From: Hyphomonadaceae bacterium TMED5
Lineage (GTDB): Bacteria > Pseudomonadota > Alphaproteobacteria > Caulobacterales > Hyphomonadaceae
Direction of reading: 5' to 3'
NCBI GenBank assembly: GCA_002173095.1
Contig: NHBK01000002.1
Location: forward strand, 1-64,000
DNA length: 64,000 bases
Shown here: in pieces, positions 16,202 through 25,222 of the stretch
How positions within the stretch are numbered: the first letter of the stretch is position 1
How the letters are laid out: each line of letters begins with the position of its first letter
Translations under genes and position numbers: made by a program
Notes under the pieces: generated by a model
The model's input: the letters and a program-made list of their open reading frames with translations, nothing else
What the model was told of the DNA's origin: nothing
The model's database searches: none

Positions 16202-18391
16202 ATGGCAGGATCATCTCGAAATCGGGGCATGCAAGAAGCTCCAGCATCGCAATTCATCATGGACGGCGCCGTGGAAGTGCTCACTCCGACGGAGTGGACG
16301 CCGCACCGTCCTGAGCGCGCCTGGGACAAGTCCGAAGGCGGCGTCACCTTTAAGCTGGAGTCGAAATATAAGCCCGCTGGCGATCAGCCAACGGCCATTG
16401 ACGAGCTAGTGACGGGGTTATCCGACGAGGACGAATTCGATCAGGTCCTTCTGGGCGTGACCGGGTCGGGTAAAACCTTCACAATGGCGAATATTATCGA
16501 ACGCACCCAACGCCCAGCACTAATATTAGCTCCGAACAAAACCCTCGCAGCTCAGCTCTACGGCGAATTCAAGGAATTTTTTCCGGAGAATGCGGTAGAA
16601 TTTTTTGTAAGCTATTACGATTACTACCAGCCCGAAGCCTATGTCCCGCGCTCGGACACCTATATCGAGAAAGAAAGCTCTATCAACGAAGCGATCGACC
16701 GGATGCGCCCCTCCGCCACCCGGTCCTTGCTGGAGCGCGATGACGTCATCATTATTGCCTCGGTCTCCTGCATTTACGGTATCGGCTCGGTCGAGACCTA
16801 CACCGCCATGACCTTCAAGCTCGAAGTCGGAGAGCGCCGCGACCCGCGAGACGTCGCCAAAGACCTCGTCGCCCTGCAATACAAGCGCAATGACCAGGCC
16901 TTCGGCCGCGGCACCTTCCGCGTCAAAGGCGACATAATCGACATCTTCCCCACCCACTATGAAGACCGCGCCTGGAAAGTCTCCTTCTTCGGCGACGAGA
17001 TCGAGGACATCTCCGAATTCGACCCGCTCACCGGCAAGAAAATCCAGCGCCTTGAGAAGATCAAAGTCTACGCCAACTCGCACTATGTCACCCCGCGCCC
17101 GACCCTCAATCAGGCCGTCGACAAGATCCAGGACGAGCTCCAGCAGACCATCGCCACCTTCAAGGAACAGGGCAAACTCCTCGAAGCCCAGCGCATTGAA
17201 CAGCGCGTCCAGTTCGACCTTGAAATGCTTCAGGCCACCGGCAGCTGTAACGGCATTGAGAACTATTCCCGCTATCTCACCGGCCGCAAACCCGGCGAGC
17301 CGCCGCCAACCCTGTTCGAATACCTGCCCGACAATGCCATCGTCTTCACCGACGAGTCCCACCAGACCGTGCCCCAGCTCGGCGCCATGTATCGCGGCGA
17401 CTTCAGCCGCAAGCGCACCCTCGCCGAATATGGCTTCCGCCTGCCAAGCTGTATGGATAACCGCCCCCTCAAATTCGAGGAATGGGATGCCATGCGCCCG
17501 CAAACCATCCACGTCTCGGCCACGCCCGGCCCGTGGGAGATGGAGCGCACAGGCGGCGTCTTCTCAGAACAGGTCATCCGCCCGACCGGGCTTGTCGACC
17601 CGCCGGTCGAGGTCCGCCCCGTCTCAACTGAGGGCGCCAATCAGGTCGATGATGTCATTGCCGAGGTGAAGGCCACGGCAGAGCGCGGCTTTCGCTCGCT
17701 CGTCACCACGCTCACCAAGAAAATGGCCGAAGACCTCACCGAATACATGACGGAACAGGGCGTCAAAGTGCGCTATATGCACTCCGATATCGACACGGTG
17801 GAACGCATTGAGATCATTCGCGATCTGCGCATGGGCGTGTTTGATGTGCTCATCGGCATCAACCTTCTGCGTGAAGGCCTCGACATTCCTGAATGCGCCT
17901 TTGTCGGCATTCTGGATGCCGATAAGGAAGGCTTTCTGCGCAGTGAAACCTCAATGGTGCAAACCATTGGCCGCGCCGCCCGTAACGCAGAGGCCAAAGT
18001 CGTCCTCTATGCCGATAAGGTCACCGGCTCCATGGCCCGGGCCATGGAAGAGACAGAGCGCCGCCGCGCCAAGCAAATGGCGCATAACGAAGAACACGGC
18101 ATCACCCCGCAAACCGTCTATTCCGGCATTAAAGATGTTTTGGAAGGCTTTGTGCCGAACGACCAGCGCGGCTCCGGCACGCAACTGGGCGGTGGCAAGA
18201 CGCGCAAGCGCGGCGTGCAGGAGGAAAGTGTTGCAATCTCAGGCGGCTCTGGCCACAATCTCCCGGCTGTCATCGCGGATATCGAGAAGAGAATGCGCGA
18301 TGCAGCAGCCGACCTCGAATTCGAAGAGGCGGCAAGACTACGTGATGAACTCAAGAAGCTCCGCGAGGACAATCTTGATTTAATCAAATAA
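16202..18391 (+). CDS. uvrB: UvrABC system protein B
   Basis: Up to 729 residues. Visible motifs: Walker A GVTGSGKT, the damage-verifying beta-hairpin region [22 protein letters not shown], helicase motif [13 protein letters not shown], and the C-terminal UVR motif [19 protein letters not shown] that contacts UvrC/UvrA. The protein unwinds and verifies damaged DNA in nucleotide excision repair. Starts at 16229 and 16259 are also possible, because the first 50 residues are not conserved in the family. The middle (about 16800-17700) is markedly C-rich at third positions. Its 3' end is followed by two diverged copies of its own tail. Confidence 0.96.
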   Translation: MAGSSRNRGMQEAPASQFIMDGAVEVLTPTEWTPHRPERAWDKSEGGVTFKLESKYKPAGDQPTAIDELVTGLSDEDEFDQVLLGVTGSGKTFTMANIIERTQRPALILAPNKTLAAQLYGEFKEFFPENAVEFFVSYYDYYQPEAYVPRSDTYIEKESSINEAIDRMRPSATRSLLERDDVIIIASVSCIYGIGSVETYTAMTFKLEVGERRDPRDVAKDLVALQYKRNDQAFGRGTFRVKGDIIDIFPTHYEDRAWKVSFFGDEIEDISEFDPLTGKKIQRLEKIKVYANSHYVTPRPTLNQAVDKIQDELQQTIATFKEQGKLLEAQRIEQRVQFDLEMLQATGSCNGIENYSRYLTGRKPGEPPPTLFEYLPDNAIVFTDESHQTVPQLGAMYRGDFSRKRTLAEYGFRLPSCMDNRPLKFEEWDAMRPQTIHVSATPGPWEMERTGGVFSEQVIRPTGLVDPPVEVRPVSTEGANQVDDVIAEVKATAERGFRSLVTTLTKKMAEDLTEYMTEQGVKVRYMHSDIDTVERIEIIRDLRMGVFDVLIGINLLREGLDIPECAFVGILDADKEGFLRSETSMVQTIGRAARNAEAKVVLYADKVTGSMARAMEETERRRAKQMAHNEEHGITPQTVYSGIKDVLEGFVPNDQRGSGTQLGGGKTRKRGVQEESVAISGGSGHNLPAVIADIEKRMRDAAADLEFEEAARLRDELKKLREDNLDLIK

Positions 18392-18406
18392 TTCGAGGTC
18401 GGCTGA

Positions 18407-18544
18407 GCAGATCTGGAGTTTGAAGGTGAGGGGTGTCCGGCATCGCCGGTGAATTGATCCAGTGAATCAATTCAAATCCCGAACGCAAAACTCCGGGACC
18501 AGCTCAAAAAACTGCGAGAAGAATCGCTGGATATGTTGAGCTAA
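18407..18544 (+). pseudogene. Displaced uvrB 3'-end fragment, copy 1 (with palindromic insert)
   Basis: GCAGATCTGGAGTTTGAAG (18407-18425) encodes ADLEFE, matching the uvrB tail. After about 59 bp of unrelated sequence, 18485-18544 encodes AKLRDQLKKLREESLDMLS and a stop, aligning codon for codon with uvr[20 protein letters not shown]-stop. Most differences are silent or conservative, so the piece evolved as a functional UvrB tail before it was displaced. It cannot be translated as part of UvrB now. Confidence 0.8.
18451..18473. repeat. Palindromic element inside uvrB-tail copy 1
   Basis: Arms GAATTGAT and ATCAATTC flank the loop CCAGTGA. It is preceded by a second small palindrome, CCGGCATCGCCGG (18437-18449). 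The same loop occurs in copy 2 with different, compensating arms. Confidence 0.85.
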
Positions 18545-18561
18545 CGAAAGATTTGCGTAGC

Positions 18562-18680
18562 GAACTTGAGTTTGAGGCTGAGAGCTTAAATTTTGATCCA
18601 GTGAATCAAAATTAGCTCGAAGGGCGCGCAGGGATGAGCTTAAGAAGCTGCGAGAAGAGAACTTGGATATGATTGGGTGA
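18562..18680 (+). pseudogene. Displaced uvrB 3'-end fragment, copy 2 (with palindromic insert)
   Basis: 18562 onward encodes ELEFEAE; after an insert, 18624-18680 encodes [18 protein letters not shown] and a stop, again the UVR-motif tail of UvrB. It differs from both the functional tail and copy 1. It is separated from copy 1 by 17 bp. Its last codons overlap the beginning of the next open frame. Confidence 0.8.
18589..18613. repeat. Palindromic element inside uvrB-tail copy 2
   Basis: Arms AATTTTGAT and ATCAAAATT flank the loop CCAGTGA, identical to the loop of the element at 18451-18473. The arm sequences differ between the two elements but each pair is fully complementary, so the hairpin is what is conserved. 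Confidence 0.85.
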
Positions 18681-18690
18681 GGGGAGTCGT

Positions 18691-19065
18691 TTGCAGCAGA
18701 AGAATGGAACAAATACGCTCGTAATTGTCATATTAGCGATTGTTTGCTTCGCTCAATTTTGTGCGATCATGTGGTTCGGGCTGCGTGGGCAGACATTTGG
18801 TTTGTCAGCTCTTACATATCAAGATTTCCTCACGGCCATTTTTACCGCGGTTACGCTGATTCTTTCGATGCTGGCGATCATGCTTGGAATCATGGCGTTT
18901 GTGGGTTGGCAAGGGTTTCAGTCCAACGTGCAAAGATTGACGCACAAGTTCATAAGAGAGGGATTCGACCAAGGCGGAGAATTTAGAGAGATACTCAAAG
19001 ATGAAGTTGATGCTATTGCAACAAGCGGAATTAGCACGATATATGACGAAGAAGAACAAAAGTAG
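18691..19065 (+). CDS. Small two-TM membrane protein, first gene of ImmA/Beta cassette
   Basis: About 124 residues from a TTG at 18691 with GGGGAG just upstream; a TTG at 18673 is possible but lies inside the uvrB-tail remnant. Two hydrophobic segments are clear (about 8-28 and 43-72). The C-terminal half is soluble and charged (THKFIREGFDQGGEFREILKDEVDAIATSG). I do not recognise a family. The ImmA/IrrE gene starts 15-18 bp downstream, so the genes form an operon. In membrane-effector defence modules a two-TM protein of this size can be the killing part; here that is only a suggestion. Confidence 0.65.
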   Translation: MQQKNGTNTLVIVILAIVCFAQFCAIMWFGLRGQTFGLSALTYQDFLTAIFTAVTLILSMLAIMLGIMAFVGWQGFQSNVQRLTHKFIREGFDQGGEFREILKDEVDAIATSGISTIYDEEEQK

Positions 19066-19083
19066 AACTTATGGAGGCGTGTG

Positions 19084-19581
19084 TTGACGTCTAAAGAGTG
19101 GCGCCAACTATCTGCAGAACAGCTTGAAACCATCGAAGGTTTCCAGCAGAGCTATCCGGTGAAGGTCGGCGGATTGGCGAAGGCATTTGGACTGCGCGTT
19201 CTGCTTAAGCCTTTGCCTGCGAAGATATCTGGGGAAATTCGACCCTCCACCGAATCTGAAGCTGGTTTCGACATCGGTGTGAACCGGTTCGAAAAGAACA
19301 CGAGGCAGCGCTTCACGATCGCTCATGAGATTGGTCATTTTCTTCTGCATTCTCATCTGATCGGCGGTGGCATCACCGATACAGTTCTATATCGGTCACG
19401 ATTGAGCAACAGGATGGAGGCGGAAGCGAACAGAATGGCGGCAGATATCCTGATGCCAGCCAAACTGATCCGGAAGATATCCAGCGATCTTAAAATTCCA
19501 CTTACCGAGGAATTCGTAGATGAATTTGCCGAGGCGTTGCAAGTTTCCGTTCAAGCAATGAAGATTCGTCTGGGTGTGTGA
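19084..19581 (+). CDS. ImmA/IrrE-family metallopeptidase
   Basis: About 165 residues. GGAGG at 19073-19077 serves either GTG 19081 or TTG 19084. The zinc motif is clear: RFTIAHEIGHFLLH (HExxH) and the downstream Glu in EAEANRMAADILMP. ImmA and IrrE cleave or inactivate partner repressors, controlling mobile-element excision or stress responses. No HTH partner is fused or next to it. It overlaps the Beta-family gene by 1 bp (TGATG), which indicates translational coupling. It probably acts on, or senses, one of its operon partners (inference). Confidence 0.92.
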   Translation: MTSKEWRQLSAEQLETIEGFQQSYPVKVGGLAKAFGLRVLLKPLPAKISGEIRPSTESEAGFDIGVNRFEKNTRQRFTIAHEIGHFLLHSHLIGGGITDTVLYRSRLSNRMEAEANRMAADILMPAKLIRKISSDLKIPLTEEFVDEFAEALQVSVQAMKIRLGV

Positions 19582-20648
19582 TGGCTATTGAAATCGACAA
19601 GTTAAAATACAGCCCGACTCTTCGCTTGAGAGCACTTGAAATGCGGGCTGTTGAACAACTGTTCGATCTTGAAAAGAGCCAGTTTCTTCCGACCTTTTTA
19701 CTTCGACCATGGACTACCGCGACTACAATCGAGAAAGCTTTGGACCGCATCGATTTAGCGATGGCGAACGGCCCTTATTGCCTTAATTTTGATCCGCTTT
19801 ATTTCGGAGAGACGGGTCACGCGGACGCTGTAGCCCAGTATGAGAATTTGAAAAATCACGCTGCAGCTTGGTACGATTTTGTGGAGAGGCGCGAAAACTG
19901 CATACCGTATCTTCGATCTGAAGGTGGGTTCCCAAATTTGAACGCGCCCAACATGCGTTGGCTCCAAGAGCGTGGATTTGGCATTTCGCTAATGTATCCG
20001 TTCCATGAATTGAGTAGTGTTGCAGCTTTTATCTCTCAGCGCGAAGATTCAAACTTTTTCGTCAATGTTGATGCTGGTTGGGATTTGGAAGTTCTCAACA
20101 AACAGTTGGCAGTAAACGGTGTTGTGCGTGCGCTTATTCAAGCGAACGAGAATGTGAACATTGTTGTTACTTCCAGCACCTTTCCGAATTCATTCGATGG
20201 AGTTGGATTAGACTATCGTCATTCGCTTGCGGAACGCACTCTTTTTGAGAATGCTCAGTTGGAAGCTCGTTCGATCTCGAATCGAGCAAACATATTTTAT
20301 GGGGACTGGGCGACGACGCGCCCGCCTTCAAATACACCGATGCCAAATTTCTGGCCTCGGATCGATGTACCATTGACCTCCGAAATCAGAATGTTCCGTG
20401 AAAAAGGCAATGACGTTCGTGCCACATATGAAGAGCTTGCCGAAGAAATAGTGCAAGGGCCCTACTGGGACCAGATACCAGATTGCTGGGGCAAATATTT
20501 GATCGACATCACTTCATCTGGCGGAACGGGGGGGATTTTTTTACCCACTCAAAATGTACCACCTAGAATTAACATGCACCTTCATACACAAATTTCCGCC
20601 GCTCACGGAGGGCCCCAGGATTCCGGTGTTGAGGAATACGAAGACTAG
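19581..20648 (+). CDS. Beta-family protein (T4 beta protein-like)
   Basis: 355 residues starting at the ATG that overlaps the ImmA stop. The opening KYSPTLRLRALEMRAVEQLF...FLPTFLLRP and the later TTIEKALDRIDLAM fit the Beta_protein family (PF14350), named after a phage T4 protein and common in phages and defence regions (recalled). No catalytic motif can be read with confidence. The C-terminus has PDCWGKYLIDITSSGGTGG. It is the third gene of the cassette and probably a target-recognition or effector component; function is unknown. Confidence 0.72.
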   Translation: MAIEIDKLKYSPTLRLRALEMRAVEQLFDLEKSQFLPTFLLRPWTTATTIEKALDRIDLAMANGPYCLNFDPLYFGETGHADAVAQYENLKNHAAAWYDFVERRENCIPYLRSEGGFPNLNAPNMRWLQERGFGISLMYPFHELSSVAAFISQREDSNFFVNVDAGWDLEVLNKQLAVNGVVRALIQANENVNIVVTSSTFPNSFDGVGLDYRHSLAERTLFENAQLEARSISNRANIFYGDWATTRPPSNTPMPNFWPRIDVPLTSEIRMFREKGNDVRATYEELAEEIVQGPYWDQIPDCWGKYLIDITSSGGTGGIFLPTQNVPPRINMHLHTQISAAHGGPQDSGVEEYED

Positions 20649-20659
20649 CCAGGCAGTTG

Positions 20660-20710
20660 GCGTCACTCCGTGACGCGTAGGTCGGCTCAAGTCGGAACGA
20701 CAGAGCCGAC
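20660..20710. repeat. Two hairpins after the Beta gene and a 15-bp repeat family
   Basis: GCGTCAC/GTGACGC (20660-20676) and GTCGGCTC/GAGCCGAC (20681-20710) are perfect stems directly behind the Beta gene stop; neither has a T-run. GTAGGTCGGCTCAAG at 20678-20692 reappears inverted as CTTGAACCGACCTAC near 20761 and 20816. The stretch 20711-20867 holds only these repeats. Confidence 0.6.
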
Positions 20711-20867
20711 ATGGATGGTTGCGGTTATTCTTCGGATTGGTGTCGGATCCACGCTGCGCGCTTGAACCGACCTACAGGTGGTCTCGGTGAAACATTTTCG
20801 GTTCCGGGCTGCGCCCTTGAACCGACCTACGCCTCAATGTCACCCTACAATTTGGGCACCACTTTAG

Positions 20868-21033
20868 AAACTCTGTTTCGCGGTAGCGCGTACTGAGGGA
20901 CGAAGTGCGCCAGAATAACTTCAATCCTTTTAGCGGGTATCCCCCGGATTAAATCCGGGGTTCAACACCACCCTACATTCTGCGTTTTATTTTAAACGGT
21001 CGCTTCGCGTGGTTCTCTCTGGTGCAATTCGGG
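20868..21033. repeat. 140-bp direct repeat, copy A (extended to 166 bp)
   Basis: 20868-21007 matches 21301-21440 over equal length (140 bp) with about 20 substitutions. It contains the hairpin CCCCGGAT/ATCCGGGG. Copy A runs on through a segment ending CTGGTGCAATTCGGG (to 21033), which copy B lacks but copy C has. Confidence 0.85.
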
Positions 21034-21078
21034 TGTAGATTGATATGGTGCTCTGCGAACGGACGAAAGACATTGATC

Positions 21079-21288
21079 ATGACTGTAATCGAGAGAGTGG
21101 CCGAACTACTTGAAAAAGTCCGTCCAGATACGCTTTGCGACGATTGCATTGCGACGAAGTTGAAAATTACACCTCGGCAACACGCGAACCACAAAACTCG
21201 AGAGTTGGCAAAATCGCCTCACTTTCAACGAATAAAAGCGGAATGTAGTTCTTGCGGCAGCCTTAAATTGGTGTCCTCCCGAAAATAA
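21079..21288 (+). CDS. Small protein with two Cys-x-x-Cys pairs
   Basis: 69 residues from ATG 21079 (MTVIERVAELLEKVRPD). It has TLCDDCIATKL and ECSSCGSLKLV, two CxxC pairs spaced for a zinc ribbon, with an HTH-like middle (ITPRQHANHKTREL). The SD is weak. It lies between copies A and B of the 140-bp repeat, like a gene in a cassette. I do not recognise a named family; DNA or RNA binding is a guess. Confidence 0.65.
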   Translation: MTVIERVAELLEKVRPDTLCDDCIATKLKITPRQHANHKTRELAKSPHFQRIKAECSSCGSLKLVSSRK

Positions 21289-21300
21289 CCGCATCATGCC

Positions 21301-21440
21301 AAACTCCGTTTCGCGGTAGGGCGTATTATGAGGCGAAGTGTGCCAGAATAACTTTAATCCGTTCGGCGGATATCCCCCGGATTAAATCCGGGGTTCAACA
21401 CCGCCCTACATTCCGCGTTTTATTTCAAACGGTCGCTTCG
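21301..21440. repeat. 140-bp direct repeat, copy B
   Basis: This is the second copy of the repeat, starting 13 bp after the stop of the CxxC protein gene. The internal hairpin CCCCGGAT/ATCCGGGG is unchanged while flanks have diverged. The next small gene starts 27 bp after it. Confidence 0.85.
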
Positions 21441-21466
21441 TTGGCACTTGTGAGGGAGGGTAGTTT

Positions 21467-21760
21467 ATGGAGGTTACCTTAAACGATCCGTCGTACTTCG
21501 GTCCCGGTTTGGTTGGCGGGATTATCGTTTTCATTTGGGGCGTCCTTGAGAACTTCAAAAAGAAAGCTTTCGGATACGAGTATTGGGTCTCGGCCTTGAT
21601 GGGGGTGACTGCTTTTCTTTTTTGGCCACTTTTCGCACTTATACTTTTTTTTGGATTTATCTGGTTCTTGTTTACCCGCGTAAGGAAACTCACAGATAAG
21701 ATTTTTGGCGCTAAAAGTAAGCGAAACTCCGTCTCGCACCAGAATAAACGCCATCAATAA
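21467..21760 (+). CDS. Small membrane protein (97 aa) between repeats
   Basis: ATG 21467 is preceded by GAGGGAGGG at good distance. Two hydrophobic segments are seen: about 12-29 (GLVGGIIVFIWGVLENF) and 40-70 (VSALMGVTAFLFWPLFALILFFGFIWFLF). The basic C-terminus (about the last 13 residues) is encoded by the first arm of repeat copy C, so the repeat supplies the end of this protein. No known family is recognised. Confidence 0.6.
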   Translation: MEVTLNDPSYFGPGLVGGIIVFIWGVLENFKKKAFGYEYWVSALMGVTAFLFWPLFALILFFGFIWFLFTRVRKLTDKIFGAKSKRNSVSHQNKRHQ

Positions 21761-21800
21761 AACGGTCGCTTCGCGCGGTTTTTTCTGGTGCATTTCGGGC
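21724..21800. repeat. Partial repeat, copy C, with 14-bp inverted arms
   Basis: GCACCAGAATAAAC (21736-21749) pairs with GTTTTTTCTGGTGC (21778-21791) with one mismatch. The ends match copy A, but the middle (including the internal hairpin) is deleted. This shows the whole element is a large imperfect palindrome. Confidence 0.75.
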
Positions 21801-21908
21801 GGGAGTGCTCTCGCTCTCGATGACACCTTACGGTTTGCGCACCGCACTCTCATCAAGAAATCCCGGTTTGCGTGAGCAGGACTGGGACCCAGCCTGAGAG
21901 ATAATTGG

Positions 21909-21952
21909 ACCCCGGCTCGTCGCGCTGAGACGTCCGGGGTTTCTGGTTTTTT
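21909..21952 (+). terminator. Probable terminator after the repeat-associated genes
   Basis: ACCCCGG (21909-21915) pairs with CCGGGGT (21934-21940), followed by TTCTGGTTTTTT. The stem is 7 bp with an 18-nt loop, so strength is uncertain. Confidence 0.55.
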
Positions 21953-22006
21953 GGGGGGACGCCGCGCTCAATTACTCCCCACAATTTGCGCACCGCTGTA
22001 TCTGCC

Positions 22007-22096
22007 GGTTCCAGCGCAGGCTGGAACCCATGCCTTAGCGTTGGTGGGTTGCCGGGTGTTAAGTCTCAGGCTTGGATACCTGCCTTCGCAGGTATC
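22007..22096. repeat. Pair of REP-like hairpins
   Basis: GGTTCCAGC/GCTGGAACC (22007-22028, 4-nt loop) and GATACCTGC/GCAGGTATC (22075-22096, 4-nt loop) are two perfect 9-bp stems 46 bp apart. They look like the short extragenic palindromes of many Proteobacteria. The rest of 21841-22291 has no credible gene. Confidence 0.75.
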
Positions 22097-22291
22097 TACG
22101 GGAAATGATGTCTCGGCTTGTCTCTGGCATGTCTTTTTTGATTGCTCGCCTATGCGGATCGCCTCCGGCTCACCCCGGCTGCGCCTGCGCGCTTGCTTGT
22201 GTTGAGCACCCAACAGCCCGACCGGGCTGGGCGCAGGGCGAGCGAAGCGACACGCCCGAGCAAACTCATAAAAAACCCAAACTTATCCAAC

Positions 22292-22319
22292 GGTGAGAGT
22301 CTCAAGCCATACTCTCACC
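22292..22319. promoter_or_regulatory. Inverted repeat directly before the HTH gene
   Basis: GGTGAGAGT (22292-22300) and ACTCTCACC (22311-22319) are perfect 9-bp arms, 10 nt apart, ending 1 nt before the ATG. As DNA it could be an autoregulatory operator; as RNA it would fold over the ribosome-binding position. Confidence 0.55.
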
Positions 22320-22320
22320 C

Positions 22321-22983
22321 ATGAGCAAGAATACAAAGAGAGCGCCTTACTCTGACAAGGTGAAGGCCCGGTGCCGCGAGATGCGCGAGCAGGGCTATTC
22401 CAACGTACAAATCACCGAGGCGACCAGCGTGCCCGGCTCCACCATCGCCCGATGGGCGGCCGAGGGCGGCTGGCGGGTAAGGGATTTGATTGAGGAGCCG
22501 GCGTTTAACGCCCCGGAGACACCGCCTGACGGCCTGCTGCCCGGACTGGGCGGTGAGGGGTGGGGGGAGCCCCCCTCTCCCTCTGAGGGAGAGGGGCTGG
22601 GGGGGAGGGAAACTATTCGTCCTCAAACCAGCGAGTCTGAGGCCGCGTCGGAGCTACCCCTCAACCCAAACCCTTCTTCCCTTGAAGGGGAGAAGGGCTC
22701 TTCCACAAAATCTCGACAGCAACAGCTGGAAGACGCGCTGGAAAAAGCCGCGATTGCCGCCGAAGACGCTATTCTGAAGGCCAATTTTGCCGCCGCGGGC
22801 AAAGCCACGCAAATGGCAGATACGCTGTCGCGCGCACTGGAGCGCGTGCGCAATTCTGCCGTGGAAGAAAAGCCTGACGGCGTGTTCTACACGCAGGAGG
22901 ATATCCAGTCCGCCCGCGAGGAATTGATGCACCGGTTCAACCGCCTCGCCCGGGTGATGGGCGAAGAGCATCTGACGGAGTAG
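22321..22983 (+). CDS. HTH protein with in-frame palindromic inserts (terminase-small-subunit-like N-terminus)
   Basis: 220 residues. Residues 1-60 form a helix-turn-helix region (VKARCREMREQGYSNVQITE, then VPGSTIARWAAEGGWRVRDL) of the kind seen in phage terminase small subunits and transposase-like HTH proteins. Residues about 72-130 are low-complexity and encoded by palindromic DNA: CCCCTCTCCCTC/GAGGGAGAGGGG (22572-22596) and a second one at 22671-22697. Residues 137-220 are helical (EDALEKAAIAAEDAILKAN). No large-subunit gene follows, so phage packaging is unlikely to be the current role. The palindromic inserts keep the frame open. Confidence 0.65.
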   Translation: MSKNTKRAPYSDKVKARCREMREQGYSNVQITEATSVPGSTIARWAAEGGWRVRDLIEEPAFNAPETPPDGLLPGLGGEGWGEPPSPSEGEGLGGRETIRPQTSESEAASELPLNPNPSSLEGEKGSSTKSRQQQLEDALEKAAIAAEDAILKANFAAAGKATQMADTLSRALERVRNSAVEEKPDGVFYTQEDIQSAREELMHRFNRLARVMGEEHLTE

Positions 22984-22998
22984 GGCAGGCGCGCCGGG

Positions 22999-24315
<1,317 letters not shown>

Positions 24316-24324
24316 GTGTGTGCC

Positions 24325-24441
24325 CCGGACTGCATGTCCGGACTAACGCTTCAAATGGAAGGTCGGTTCCGTTGGCTATGCGCTGAAAGTCGAATGCGCG
24401 CGCTTTGTGACTGATAAAATTTTATCCTTCACCTGCAGGTG
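24325..24441. repeat. Short palindromes in the DUF2254/YCII gap
   Basis: CCGGAC/GTCCGG (24325-24341) is a REP-like hairpin. CACCTGCAGGTG (24430-24441) is a perfect 12-bp palindrome about 60 bp before the YCII start and may be an operator. Nothing else is seen in this 186-bp divergent gap. Confidence 0.4.
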
Positions 24442-24501
24442 GCGTTTACACATACGGCGTAAAACGGCGGCAATAACAAAAAGAAGCAAATGGAGGCCAG
24501 A

Positions 24502-24903
24502 ATGCGCTTCATGTTTGTCCTCAACATGCCGGAAGGCACCTGGATCAGCAAAGAGATCGTCACTCGTATTGTCGAGTGGAAACGCCGCATGGCTGCGGAA
24601 GGCGTTCATCTGACAGGTAACCCGCTCAAACCACCCGGCATGACGACGACCATTTACCGTCGAACAGACGGTAGTTTCTGTATCAGTGAGGCACCCCTTG
24701 AGGATGCCACCCGGATTTTCTACGCCTTCGAGATTATCGACTGCGCAAACATGGATGAAGCCGTGCGAATTGCGCGCGGTCATCCGGCGTTGGAATTCGA
24801 TCATTGTTTTCTGGAGGTCCGTGAGATCTGGGATTCCATGGGCGAAGACGTGATGGGCGAGGAATATTACCTCAAAGCAGAAGAAGAAAAGCTCGACTGC
24901 TAA
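24502..24903 (+). CDS. YCII/DGPF-family protein
   Basis: 133 residues from the ATG at 24502, which has GGAGG upstream; an ATG at 24490 overlaps that SD and is rejected. The start MRFMFVLNMPEG and the pattern DGSFCISEAPLEDA...YAFEIIDCANMDEAVRIARGHPAL match YCII-related proteins of the ferredoxin-like fold, often called PhnB-like or DGPF. Many are linked to ECF sigma factors, but none is next to it here. Enzyme activity is unknown. Confidence 0.85.
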   Translation: MRFMFVLNMPEGTWISKEIVTRIVEWKRRMAAEGVHLTGNPLKPPGMTTTIYRRTDGSFCISEAPLEDATRIFYAFEIIDCANMDEAVRIARGHPALEFDHCFLEVREIWDSMGEDVMGEEYYLKAEEEKLDC

Positions 24904-24974
24904 GGCGGCAAGGCTTGAATTTTCGTAATTCAACAATAAATTATCGTTATTCAATATTCTGAAGGACGGTAATC

Positions 24975-25148
24975 ATGTTTCTATTTGTGCTTTGGTGGTG
25001 TGTGGACGACCATCTGGCTGCGGCGCTTGAGGCGCCGGGGCTGGGTGAGCTTCCGATCTGGGTTCCACTCATCCTTTCGCTCGCCTTTTCTTTCACGCTT
25101 GAGTCTACCGTGAAAAACCGCGTCGGACGTCGTCGCGGCAGCTGCTAG
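24975..25148 (+). CDS. Small membrane protein (57 aa)
   Basis: ATG 24975 has AAGGA upstream; TAG ends at 25148. It starts with MFLFVLWWCVDDHLAAALE, then has a second hydrophobic stretch (LPIWVPLILSLAFSFTLES), and ends with a basic tail NRVGRRRGSC. No family is recognised. It lies between the YCII gene and two lipoprotein genes on the same strand. Confidence 0.55.
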   Translation: MFLFVLWWCVDDHLAAALEAPGLGELPIWVPLILSLAFSFTLESTVKNRVGRRRGSC

Positions 25149-25222
25149 GCGAAGTTTTATCGGAACCCGGTCTCATCTCTGGCGTTAGGGCTGCAACGTT
25201 AATGCCCTGAAAGGATGGGACC

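Noticed and set aside
16526-17512. 328-codon open frame opposite uvrB
   Set aside because: It arises from the GC-rich third positions of uvrB. The Gly/Val/Ala/Glu-rich translation has no domain.
16959-17669. 236-codon frame overlapping uvrB on the same strand
   Set aside because: The translation is Pro/Ser/Arg-rich frame-shifted UvrB sequence without an SD.
20868-21800. Integron cassette array with attC sites
   Set aside because: Repeats surround small genes, but I could not find the attC core site GTTRRRY/RYYYAAC at the repeat ends, and no integrase is present. MITE-like or recombination repeats fit better.
22321-22983. Prophage terminase gene
   Set aside because: Only the HTH part looks terminase-like. 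There is no large subunit, portal or capsid gene nearby.
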